Part shown: one piece after another, positions 1 through 7,180 of the stretch
Position numbering within the stretch: the first letter of the stretch is position 1
How the letters are laid out: every line of letters starts with the position of its first letter
NCBI GenBank assembly: GCA_019090385.1
Contig: JAHRWB010000139.1
Coordinates: forward strand, 1 to 33,602
Length of the DNA stretch: 33,602 bases
Source: Pseudomonadales bacterium
Lineage (GTDB): Bacteria > Pseudomonadota > Gammaproteobacteria > Pseudomonadales > Azotimanducaceae
Reading direction: 5' to 3'
Translations under genes and position numbers: made by a program
Notes under the pieces: model-generated
What the model saw: only the letters and a program-made list of their open reading frames with translations
The model's database searches: none
What the model was told of the DNA's origin: nothing

Positions 1-1
1 G

Positions 2-538
2 CGTTTTGATCGCCTGTCTGGTGGTTCTTCAGTTCATACCGAGGACTTTGCGCAGGTGTTTGATATCTATCCCAAAGATAAATATAAAAATGCCACCTCT
101 AGATATATTGCGAAGGTTATTGCTGCGGAGGGAAAAGAGTCAGATTACGTCGAATTTATCAGGCGCCTAACTTTTAATACGCTTATTGGGAATGCAGACA
201 TGCATTTGAAGAATTGGTCATTAATCTATCCGGATAGGAGGAGTGCAGCAATCGCTCCTGCGTATGATTTTGTTTCTACTATTCCTTATATCTCTGATGA
301 GCATGCAGCTCTAAAATTCAGCCGAACTAACCGTTTTGATGGGTTTGACGAGGATGAGCTTTCTCATCTCGCTGCTAAGGCCTTGATTCCTGAAAGGCTA
401 GTATTGGATACAGCAAAGGAAACGGTTGAGCTATTTCATCAGCATTGGCAAGAGGAAAAGTCGAACCTACCAATGTTTGATAATGTTGTGGAGGCTATTG
501 ATGAACAGCTTAAGAAAGTGCCAATTGCTTCAGCGTAA
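2..538 (+). CDS. HipA-family serine/threonine kinase, C-terminal part (cut by window edge)
   Basis: This is the C-terminal part of a HipA-like kinase, the toxin half of HipBA-type toxin-antitoxin modules. The frame is open from base 2, and the first GTG at 56 is internal, because the residues before it (RFDR, then HTEDFAQV) already match the family. The catalytic-loop motif NADMHLKN, which fits the family's N-x-D-x-H-x-K-N, and the following AYDFVST, which supplies the metal-binding Asp, are both intact. The kinase core therefore looks functional. HipA proteins phosphorylate a translation-related target, classically glutamyl-tRNA synthetase, and are held in check by a HipB-type DNA-binding partner. 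The N-terminal subdomain and any hipB would lie left of the window and cannot be assessed. It is transcribed towards prfC. Confidence 0.85.
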   Translation, partial: RFDRLSGGSSVHTEDFAQVFDIYPKDKYKNATSRYIAKVIAAEGKESDYVEFIRRLTFNTLIGNADMHLKNWSLIYPDRRSAAIAPAYDFVSTIPYISDEHAALKFSRTNRFDGFDEDELSHLAAKALIPERLVLDTAKETVELFHQHWQEEKSNLPMFDNVVEAIDEQLKKVPIASA

Positions 539-552
539 ACGTATATAATGCG

Positions 553-568
553 GCCTGCTGGCGCAGGC
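553..568. terminator. Small GC-rich hairpin after hipA
   Basis: A perfect 6-bp stem, GCCTGC/GCAGGC with a TGGC loop, starts 14 bases after the hipA stop. A T-rich run (TATTTTTTCT) follows only 12 bases later, so this is at best an imperfect intrinsic terminator. Confidence 0.3.
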
Positions 569-589
569 TGAGTAGTTAATTATTTTTTC

Positions 590-607
590 TGTACAAATTG
601 TTGTACA
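590..607. promoter_or_regulatory. Perfect inverted repeat upstream of prfC (possible operator)
   Basis: TGTACAA-ATTG-TTGTACA is a perfect 7-bp dyad with a 4-bp spacer, ending 18 bases before the prfC start. Its size suits a dimeric helix-turn-helix repressor. A TATAAT hexamer at 544-549 could be the -10 of a prfC promoter, but no good -35 is seen. The binding protein is unknown; a HipB-like partner of the upstream kinase is only one guess. Confidence 0.35.
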
Positions 608-625
608 AAATAGGAATTAGATGTA

Positions 626-2212
626 ATGGCAGACGCCAATTTTGTTAATGAAATCAACAAGAGACGCACCTTTGCTATCATTTCTCACCCGGATGCGGGT
701 AAAACTACCATAACGGAGAAATTGCTTTTGCTAGGCAATGCCATACAAATGGCTGGTACAGTCAAAGCAAAGAAATCTAAAAAGCACGCAACATCTGACT
801 GGATGGCGATGGAAAAAGAGCGGGGTATTTCTGTTACTACCTCCGTTATGCAGTTTCCCTACAATGATTGCGTTGTAAATTTGCTGGATACGCCGGGTCA
901 TGAAGACTTTTCTGAGGATACCTACCGCACGCTGACTGCTGTGGACAGCGTGATTATGGTTATCGATGGCGCCAAGGGTGTGGAGCCAAGAACCATAAAG
1001 TTGATGGAAATATGTCGTATGCGCGATACGCCTATTTTGACTTTTATCAACAAGATAGATCGTGAAATCCGAGATCCCATTGAGGTATTGGATGAAATAG
1101 AAGAAATTCTGCAAATACAATGTGCGCCAGTGACCTGGCCAATTGGTATGGGCCGGAATTTGAAAGGCGTATACCACCTGTATGAAGACAAAATATATTG
1201 TTTTGAACAGGGGCACGGCAGCCACTTATTTGATTATCCAGTGATTGAGGGTTTGGACAGTATTGAGGCAAGGAATTATCTGGGTGAAGAATATGATTTC
1301 TATTGTGAAGAAATTGAACTGGTTAAGGGTGCCAGTCATACTTTCAATCGTCAGGATTATCTGAATGCAGTGCTGAGTCCGGTGTTTTTTGGTACCGCAT
1401 TGAGCAATTTTGGTGTTACCCAGATGATAGACGGTTTTGTAGAGTGGGCACCCACACCCTTACCGCGGGAGTCTGTAACGCGTTTGGTAGAACCTAGCGA
1501 AGAAAAATTTTCGGGATTTATTTTTAAGATACAAGCGAATATGGACCCTCGACATCGTGATCGAATTGCCTTTTTGAGAATTTGTTCTGGGAAATACCAG
1601 CACGGTATGAAGTTACATCATGTGCGCTCGGGTAAGGACACCAGGGTAAGTGACGCGGTGACATTCCTGGCAGGAGATCGTGTTCAGACTGATGAAGCTT
1701 TTCCAGGAGATATCATTGGTATGCACAATCACGGATCTATACAGATAGGTGACACATTTACCGAGGGGGAAAAGTTTCGCTACTTGGGCGTGCCAAATTT
1801 CGCACCTGAGTTGTTTCGGAATGTGAGGGTGGTGGATCCGCTGAAAACCAAGCAGCTTGAGAAAGGGCTTGTGCAGTTATCTGAGGAGGGCGCTACTCAG
1901 GTATTTACCCCTTTGACCCGGAAGCAGTCCATTGTGGGTGCAGTTGGTGTGTTGCAATTTGATTTGGTCGCATTTCGCTTGAAGGATGAATATCGTGCTG
2001 ACTGCGTATATGAGCCATCCAATGTATTTAGCGTTCGGTGGATCACGTGTGAAGATAAAAAAATGCTGGAAGAGTTTAAGAACAAGCAGATGGATAATCT
2101 GGCCATGGATGGGGGCGGTTTTTTGACTTATTTAGCGCGCAATCGAGCCAATCTTCAGTTGGTACAGGAGCGGTGGCCAGAAATTGAATTCGCATCAACT
2201 CGGGAGCATTAA
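626..2212 (+). CDS. prfC: Peptide chain release factor 3 (RF3)
   Basis: RF3 is a cytosolic translational GTPase that recycles RF1 and RF2 from the ribosome after peptide release. The product is 528 residues, close to the 529 of the E. coli protein. The P-loop SHPDAGKTT (Lys26), the G3 box DTPGH (Asp88) and the G4 box NKID near residue 142 are all visible. The beta-barrel domain II and a C-terminal domain follow without interruption. The ATG at 626 is preceded by AGGAA. An ATG five bases upstream runs straight into TAA (ATGTAATG), so it is not used for this product. The gene stands alone, after the dyad at 590-607 and before an unrelated response-regulator gene. Confidence 0.97.
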   Translation: MADANFVNEINKRRTFAIISHPDAGKTTITEKLLLLGNAIQMAGTVKAKKSKKHATSDWMAMEKERGISVTTSVMQFPYNDCVVNLLDTPGHEDFSEDTYRTLTAVDSVIMVIDGAKGVEPRTIKLMEICRMRDTPILTFINKIDREIRDPIEVLDEIEEILQIQCAPVTWPIGMGRNLKGVYHLYEDKIYCFEQGHGSHLFDYPVIEGLDSIEARNYLGEEYDFYCEEIELVKGASHTFNRQDYLNAVLSPVFFGTALSNFGVTQMIDGFVEWAPTPLPRESVTRLVEPSEEKFSGFIFKIQANMDPRHRDRIAFLRICSGKYQHGMKLHHVRSGKDTRVSDAVTFLAGDRVQTDEAFPGDIIGMHNHGSIQIGDTFTEGEKFRYLGVPNFAPELFRNVRVVDPLKTKQLEKGLVQLSEEGATQVFTPLTRKQSIVGAVGVLQFDLVAFRLKDEYRADCVYEPSNVFSVRWITCEDKKMLEEFKNKQMDNLAMDGGGFLTYLARNRANLQLVQERWPEIEFASTREH

Positions 2213-2321
2213 CGAGAAGCGGGATTTCTGGCAAGTATGTCTAAGTTTTTCCAGCATAGGCCAACGCATAGTGTAATCCTGTACTAGTGTTAAGCCATAC
2301 GGTTTTGGAAGACTCAAATGT

Positions 2322-2702
2322 ATGGCTAACATCCTGGTAATAGATGACGACGAACAGATACTGAGTGTAGTTAGGGATATGTTGCTTATTGATGGGCATA
2401 CTGTTGAATTAGCCGCTGATGGAAACATTGCCGCTGAGCTATTTAAGCAAAAGGCCTTTGATTTGGTCATTACTGATTTAATCATGCCGGAAAAAGAAGG
2501 CATGGAAACAATTGTTGAAATACGTACCTTGAGGCATGACATCCCTATTATCGCTATGTCGGGTGGTGGTCGAATCGGAACAGTAGACTACTTGAACACA
2601 GCTAAATATATTGGAGCAGATGCGACCCTGGCGAAGCCGTTTAGCCTGACTGAACTCAGTAAACTGGTGAGCCAATTGTTAGATACAGGATCTGGTTCTT
2701 AA
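2322..2702 (+). CDS. Single-domain (CheY-like) response regulator
   Basis: This is a 126-residue receiver domain with no output domain. The acidic pocket is Asp8-Asp9-Asp10, the phospho-acceptor is Asp52 (in ITDLIMP), the switch Ser is Ser80 and the conserved Lys is Lys105 (in AKPF). All phosphotransfer residues are present. Such proteins act by protein-protein contact or as relay intermediates. No histidine kinase or chemotaxis gene lies nearby, so its partner must be elsewhere. GGAAG at 2307-2311 is a suitable ribosome site for the ATG at 2322; the ATG at 2318 is out of frame and stops after three codons. The following gene, fabY, is convergent, with only 33 bp between the two stops. Confidence 0.9.
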   Translation: MANILVIDDDEQILSVVRDMLLIDGHTVELAADGNIAAELFKQKAFDLVITDLIMPEKEGMETIVEIRTLRHDIPIIAMSGGGRIGTVDYLNTAKYIGADATLAKPFSLTELSKLVSQLLDTGSGS

Positions 2703-2735
2703 AGGGTTTTGCCTGTTCCTGGAGCGATCAGTTAG

Positions 2736-4580
2736 TTAGTCCAGTGCAAAGGGGTTGTCTATAGCAAAGCTGACGGTTTGTTCAAAACCCGGAATGCGTA
2801 GCTCTTCTGAAGACATTTCTAAATCTTCTCCTTCTAGTACGCCATCACCAAATTTGTATACCGGCTGTGTTTTACCGTTTATTGTATCTACATCGTATTG
2901 ATGACTGGCAGCCGCAACGGCCTCATTGTTTTTAAGGTAGTGCGTCCAGGCTTTTTGGCCATGTTTTTGTTTGAGTAATTCCGAGGTGAAGTTGGGCGAC
3001 AGGAGTACACCTGTTGCATTGTTTCCACCAAAGCCCTTGGAGTTAATCAGGGTAGCATCCAGTGTTGCAAGATCCAGTTCCAGGTGCGCTTTGGAGAAAT
3101 TCAGATTTTTCTGGTAAACATCGGATGCAATTTCATCCATGGTGGAGATGCCTGGCAACCATCCATGCGCCCAAGTTCCTAGTGCGCTGACTAACTGGTC
3201 GCCCGAGGCGGGTGCCATGGGGTGACCAAGATAAGCTTTAATAGCTGCCACAGGCCAGTTGCTAATACCAAAGGCACCGGCCAGTTCATCCATAATCTGG
3301 GATTCTGTGACTCTGTTTTGTGGAGTGCCAGTACCGTGGGCATGTATACAGGTATGATTGTTTAATGCTTTGTCGCCAAGGATGCTTCTGGTCAGGCCAA
3401 GTGCTTTCCCCATAGTAATATAGTTACCAATGCCAGGGCCGGGGATGGATTTTTTAAAGCCGTCGGCGTTAATGTATACGCCTGGGACTGCACAATGAAT
3501 GTTGGCACCCATTTCCAAGGCTAATTCATCATCCATGAGTATTGTATATATAGATGCTTCTGCAAGAGTAAATCCGCAATTTTCCGCAAATGGGCGGGAA
3601 GCGCGTCGGTAATCGGGATTACCCTGAATACCATCCAATGCACACAGCTCATCGTCTTCCGCCAGGGCTCGCATGGTAGAAAACCCATCGATGATTTCAG
3701 GCAGTATACCGGCTTCTGAGTTACCGACGATGACAACCCGCCGTTTGCCTTGTTTTATATCCTCAATGCCAGCATTGAGATTATATAAATAGGTGGCACA
3801 TGCACCAATAACGGCTCCCGTAGAACCGACATTACCCAGAACATAGGCATTAACGAAATCGCCTGGCATTTCAACCAGTCCCAGTGCTATGTTTTTAGAA
3901 CTGACCCGCTTGCCGATGGACGCCGCTTTGAGTAGGCCGCCATTTCCATGATAGTCCATTTGTCCCATCGCACTGGCAGCATATACAGCGATTTCATCGG
4001 GCTTAACGGCATCCTTTATTGTCTGCCAATCTATCCCGATAGAGCCAACTGCATCGGAAGCACCATAAACGGCCAGCTGCAATCCTCGGGGATGACTGCG
4101 GGACGGATACAATTTCCCTGGTTCAAAGCCGCTTGGTAACTGTCCTGCACAGGATACTTTAGATTTTTTTGTGTCGGGAAAAAGTGCCTCGACATTGCCT
4201 TTAACCTGGATATGGTAGGTGCCATCCTGCTCTTTTACCTGCCAATTATCGGGAATGCTACGAGGCAGGTGTTTTTTTGACAGTTGAAAACTTACTGTGC
4301 CGCTATCATGGGAGAGCTTAACCATCTTTTGAAGCTCAACATTATCTGTGTCAAAGGACTCAATTTTTCGTATTAGGGTGTGTTCATCAATATATTTTCG
4401 AATATCCGCATCACTGGATGACTCCTCAATATTCATCAGCTGAGCCAGACTGGCATAGGTTGAGTCCTTGTCAGCCATACTTAGCTTATCGACGATCAAG
4501 CGTCTGAAGGCGTGATGGTGGGATACACGCCCGGCGGGATTTACCCCGCCAAATCCAACAACTACCGGTAACCGAGTCAT
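2736..4580 (-). CDS. fabY: Beta-ketoacyl synthase, FabY-like
   Basis: This 614-residue ketoacyl synthase is much longer than FabB or FabF (about 410) and resembles the FabY class described in Pseudomonas. FabY condenses acetyl-CoA with malonyl-ACP and so can replace FabH in starting fatty-acid synthesis. The catalytic triad is visible: Cys261 in GACATYLYN, His415 in HAHGTGT and His453 in KAYLGHPMA. The N-terminal 200 residues and a C-terminal tail of about 80 residues are extensions outside the core fold. Its ATG follows the thiolase stop with no gap (TAGATG), which predicts translational coupling. Assignment to FabY rests on length, motif style and lineage. Another long KAS paralogue remains possible. 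Confidence 0.85.
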   Translation of the reverse strand: MTRLPVVVGFGGVNPAGRVSHHHAFRRLIVDKLSMADKDSTYASLAQLMNIEESSSDADIRKYIDEHTLIRKIESFDTDNVELQKMVKLSHDSGTVSFQLSKKHLPRSIPDNWQVKEQDGTYHIQVKGNVEALFPDTKKSKVSCAGQLPSGFEPGKLYPSRSHPRGLQLAVYGASDAVGSIGIDWQTIKDAVKPDEIAVYAASAMGQMDYHGNGGLLKAASIGKRVSSKNIALGLVEMPGDFVNAYVLGNVGSTGAVIGACATYLYNLNAGIEDIKQGKRRVVIVGNSEAGILPEIIDGFSTMRALAEDDELCALDGIQGNPDYRRASRPFAENCGFTLAEASIYTILMDDELALEMGANIHCAVPGVYINADGFKKSIPGPGIGNYITMGKALGLTRSILGDKALNNHTCIHAHGTGTPQNRVTESQIMDELAGAFGISNWPVAAIKAYLGHPMAPASGDQLVSALGTWAHGWLPGISTMDEIASDVYQKNLNFSKAHLELDLATLDATLINSKGFGGNNATGVLLSPNFTSELLKQKHGQKAWTHYLKNNEAVAAASHQYDVDTINGKTQPVYKFGDGVLEGEDLEMSSEELRIPGFEQTVSFAIDNPFALD

Positions 4581-5765
4581 CTACACTCGCTCGATAGCTA
4601 TTGCCGTCGCTTCACCGCCGCCAATGCAAAGTGCAGCGATGCCACGTTGTTTATCGAGGCGTTGCATGGCATGGGCCAATGTTACAATCAGGCGACTGCC
4701 GGTTGATCCAATGGGATGGCCCTGGGCACAGGCGCCACCATAGATGTTGAGTTTTGCGGGATCTATTTGTAAATCACGCAGAGCGATCATCGTGACCATT
4801 GCAAAGGCTTCATTAATCTCAAATAGATCTACGGAGTCTTTACTCCAGCCGGTTTTTTCCAGTAACTTTTCAATGGCCATTACCGGCGCAGTGGTGAATT
4901 TTGAAGGGTGATGGGCGTGGCTGGTATGCGCAACGATACGCGCGAGCGGTTTTAGTCCCTTTTCCTGAACGAGGGCCTCATCCGCCAGAAGCAAGGCGGA
5001 AGCGCCATCGGAAATTGAGCTGGAGTTTGCTGCGGTGATAGTGCCATCATCCTTAAATGCCGGTCGGAGCTTGGGGATTTTTTCCAGCTTTGCGCGTTTA
5101 GGCTGTTCATCGGCTGTGATTTGGACTTCGGTTTTATTTGCGCCCATTACGGTCAAAGGAACGATTTCAGTGTCCAACCATCCTGATTCAGTGGCTTTAC
5201 GCGCTCGTTTCACAGATTCAACAGCATACGCGTCCATTTCCGCCCGAGTGAATTGGTATTCGTCTGCTGTAGTCTGGGCGAATGTGCCCATGGCCGCGCC
5301 AGTGTCTGCATCTTCAAGTCCATCAAAAAACATTGCGTCCTTTAAATCAGTATGACCAATGCGTGCGCCTTGGCGAGCGTTGGCCATCAGGTAGGGTGCA
5401 TTGGTCATACTTTCCATGCCACCAGCGATCATGCAAGGATGGTTGCCTGTGCGAATAAGATCATATGCCAGCATTGTGGCCTTCATACCAGAGCCACATA
5501 CTTTGTTGATAGTGGTTGCAGGGCACGAGTCGGGTAGGCCTGCCTGCCGCATAGCCTGGCGAGCAGGGGCTTGTTTTAATCCGGCGCTGATAACATTACC
5601 AATGATCACTTCTCCTACTTCATCTTCCGCTATGTCGGAGCGCTCAAGTGTGGCACGAATGGCCGCTGCACCCAGTTGGGGTGCGGTGAGATCTTTAAGC
5701 TCACCCTGAAATCCGCCTACCGGGGTGCGGGCTGCACTGATAATGTAAACACTGGGCTCAGACAT
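4581..5765 (-). CDS. Acetyl-CoA acetyltransferase (thiolase)
   Basis: This is a biosynthetic-type thiolase of 394 residues. It would reversibly condense two acetyl-CoA to acetoacetyl-CoA, or cleave 3-ketoacyl-CoA. The active-site residues Cys90 (NKVCGSG), His350 (GHPIGSTG) and Cys380 (CIGGGEA) match the Cys-His-Cys pattern of PhaA/AtoB enzymes almost residue for residue. The frame extends 29 codons further upstream. I chose the ATG at 5765 because MSEPSVYII begins exactly where the family does and AGGT lies about nine bases before it. It is the first gene of a two-gene unit with fabY. A role in polyhydroxyalkanoate or beta-oxidation metabolism cannot be separated from sequence alone. Confidence 0.92.
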   Translation of the reverse strand: MSEPSVYIISAARTPVGGFQGELKDLTAPQLGAAAIRATLERSDIAEDEVGEVIIGNVISAGLKQAPARQAMRQAGLPDSCPATTINKVCGSGMKATMLAYDLIRTGNHPCMIAGGMESMTNAPYLMANARQGARIGHTDLKDAMFFDGLEDADTGAAMGTFAQTTADEYQFTRAEMDAYAVESVKRARKATESGWLDTEIVPLTVMGANKTEVQITADEQPKRAKLEKIPKLRPAFKDDGTITAANSSSISDGASALLLADEALVQEKGLKPLARIVAHTSHAHHPSKFTTAPVMAIEKLLEKTGWSKDSVDLFEINEAFAMVTMIALRDLQIDPAKLNIYGGACAQGHPIGSTGSRLIVTLAHAMQRLDKQRGIAALCIGGGEATAIAIERV

Positions 5766-5890
5766 GTGAATCGACCTAATAATTAGAGAAGAGCAGATTC
5801 TACCCCAGCGTGCTGGAATCGCGCTATGCATTAGGTAAGATTGAGCCCTCAAGATACAAAAAAAGTGATTCCTTTCGATTTAGAGGGGGA

Positions 5891-5910
5891 TCTGTACCTA
5901 AAAATACAGA
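5891..5910. promoter_or_regulatory. Inverted repeat before the MaoC-type hydratase gene
   Basis: TCTGTA-N8-TACAGA is a perfect 6-bp dyad lying 15 bases before the hydratase ATG, in the 160-bp region shared with the divergent thiolase gene. It could be an operator. It overlaps the leader close to the ribosome site GGAGAG at 5912-5917. No regulator is recognised. Confidence 0.3.
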
Positions 5911-5925
5911 CTGGAGAGTACATTT

Positions 5926-6408
5926 ATGTCAGAAAACGCACAAAAAGCCCTTAAAATATTTGAAGCATCCATCGGAGAGCTGGATGGATATAGCGAAAGC
6001 ATCAAAATTGAACAGGAGCGGATCAATGCTTTTGCAGATGCGACTCTCGATCATCAGTTTATTCATATAGATCCGGTTAAAAGTGCAGAGTCCTCTCCCT
6101 ATAAAACCACTATTGCACATGGTTACCTGACAATGTCGCTTATTCCTCACTTTAGTTCGACGATCAAACCGAAAGATCCTGCAGCATTTGAGGGTTTGGT
6201 TGCTGGTATAAACTATGGCATGGAAAAAATGCGCTTCCCTTCGCCGGTTCCGGTAAATTCGGTGCTACGCGCCAAACGTGAAACCCTCAAAGCAGAGCTA
6301 AAAGGGCCCAATGTTATTCAACTGACACAAAGAGTGACTATAGAAATAGAGGGTGGGGACAAACCTGCTTGTGTGGCGGAAACGCTGACACGTTTTATTT
6401 ATGCCTAG
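5926..6408 (+). CDS. MaoC-like (R)-hydratase family protein
   Basis: This is a 160-residue single hot-dog domain of the MaoC/NodN type, which typically hydrates enoyl-CoA or enoyl-ACP thioesters to (R)-3-hydroxy compounds. The signature DHQFIHIDP (residues about 42-50) supplies the catalytic Asp/His pair, and IAHGYLTMSL follows about 20 residues later, as in family members. The start is set by GGAGAG nine bases upstream. It is divergent from the thiolase-fabY unit, so the pair may share a control region. Together they suggest acyl-thioester metabolism. The acyl-chain specificity and the CoA-versus-ACP preference cannot be read from the sequence. Confidence 0.88.
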   Translation: MSENAQKALKIFEASIGELDGYSESIKIEQERINAFADATLDHQFIHIDPVKSAESSPYKTTIAHGYLTMSLIPHFSSTIKPKDPAAFEGLVAGINYGMEKMRFPSPVPVNSVLRAKRETLKAELKGPNVIQLTQRVTIEIEGGDKPACVAETLTRFIYA

Positions 6409-6503
6409 TCCGATATATTGGGTCCTGTATGCTTCGTCCTGTATATGCACCGTTGCACACGCGAAGCGGTCATAAATCTGTAATATTGAACCAGGTCTGG
6501 TAT

Positions 6504-6535
6504 TGCTACCGCTGTGTTATCACATAGCGGTAGCA
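6504..6535. terminator. Strong hairpin between convergent genes
   Basis: TGCTACCGCT and AGCGGTAGCA form a perfect 10-bp stem, extended inside by GTG/CAC with a two-base bulge. It sits between the convergent maoC-like and moaB genes and probably stops transcription in both directions. No T-tract follows on either strand, so it may act mainly as a 3'-end stabiliser. Confidence 0.5.
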
Positions 6536-6554
6536 TCGCGGTCTTCCGGTTTTA

Positions 6555-7094
6555 TCAGGTTTCATTGAAACGTGGAATGAGTTCTACGAAGTTACATGGC
6601 CGGTAATTGATGTTGAGCTGGTGGGTCAATATCTGTTCCCAGCCAGTTCTACACGCGCCCGTAGAACCTGGCAATGCGAATATCAGTGTGGCATTGGCCA
6701 TGCCGCCCACTGCTCTGGATTGTATGGTTGAGGTGCCGATATCATCATAGGACAACTGCCTGAATAATTCTCCAAATCCGGGAATGTATTTGTCAAATAG
6801 TGGGGTCAGTGCCTCGGGGGTCGAATCCCGGCCAGTAAATCCCGTTCCTCCTGTGGTTATAATAGTGTCCACAGTAGGGTCAGCAATCCATTGTGATACG
6901 ACTGACCGCAACAGATAAATATCGTCCCTGACAATTTTTCGGTCAATCAGTCGGTGCTTGTCCGCTTCCAGCAGTTCACACAGCAAGGCACCAGATGTAT
7001 CTTCTGAGATCGTGCGCGTGTCTGATACGGTCAGAATGCAGCATCCCAGGCTTCCCAGGTTTGAATTTTCTTGCCTTTTCCCCACTGCATCCAC
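6555..7094 (-). CDS. moaB: Molybdopterin biosynthesis protein of the MoaB/Mog family
   Basis: Members of this family adenylylate molybdopterin during molybdenum cofactor assembly or carry out a related step. The protein has 179 residues. The fold begins at CCILTVSDTR (residues about 18-27), and the molybdopterin-binding motif TTGGTGFTGRDSTPEAL follows at about 80-97, with a near-canonical C-terminal region (FALPGSTGACRTGW). No other Moa genes are adjacent, so it is a detached member of the pathway. The GTG at 7094 gives the longest frame but has no well-placed ribosome site, so the exact start is uncertain. It is divergent from the large carboxylase gene, with 86 bp between. Confidence 0.9.
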   Translation of the reverse strand: MDAVGKRQENSNLGSLGCCILTVSDTRTISEDTSGALLCELLEADKHRLIDRKIVRDDIYLLRSVVSQWIADPTVDTIITTGGTGFTGRDSTPEALTPLFDKYIPGFGELFRQLSYDDIGTSTIQSRAVGGMANATLIFALPGSTGACRTGWEQILTHQLNINYRPCNFVELIPRFNET

Positions 7095-7144
7095 TCCATA
7101 TCTGTTTGGATAATTATCCGCAAATACATTACAGTACGCGACAG

Positions 7145-7168
7145 TTTTCTACACCATTTTCTATACCA
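7145..7168. repeat. 12-bp tandem direct repeat upstream of the carboxylase gene
   Basis: TTTTCTACACCA is followed directly by TTTTCTATACCA, two copies with one mismatch. It lies in the 86-bp space between the divergent moaB and carboxylase genes, which makes it a candidate regulator site. Confidence 0.45.
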
Positions 7169-7179
7169 CTTTAAAAGTG
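7167..7179. promoter_or_regulatory. Perfect dyad just before the carboxylase start
   Basis: CACTTT-A-AAAGTG is a perfect 6-bp inverted repeat around one base, ending two bases before the ATG at 7181. It adjoins the direct repeat at 7145-7168. A protein bound here would block initiation. Confidence 0.35.
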
Positions 7180-7180
7180 T

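Noticed and set aside
731-1225. Minus-strand open frame inside prfC
   Set aside because: It is a shadow of the strongly supported prfC frame and resembles no protein family.
5766-5852. Thiolase N-terminal extension
   Set aside because: The 29 additional residues have no family match, while the ATG at 5765 begins the conserved fold and has a ribosome site.
5891-5910. Possible LexA (SOS) box upstream of the MaoC-type gene
   Set aside because: The repeat has CTGT-N10-ACAG spacing, two bases longer than the LexA consensus CTGT-N8-ACAG, and the gene is not an SOS type. It is kept only as an unnamed dyad.
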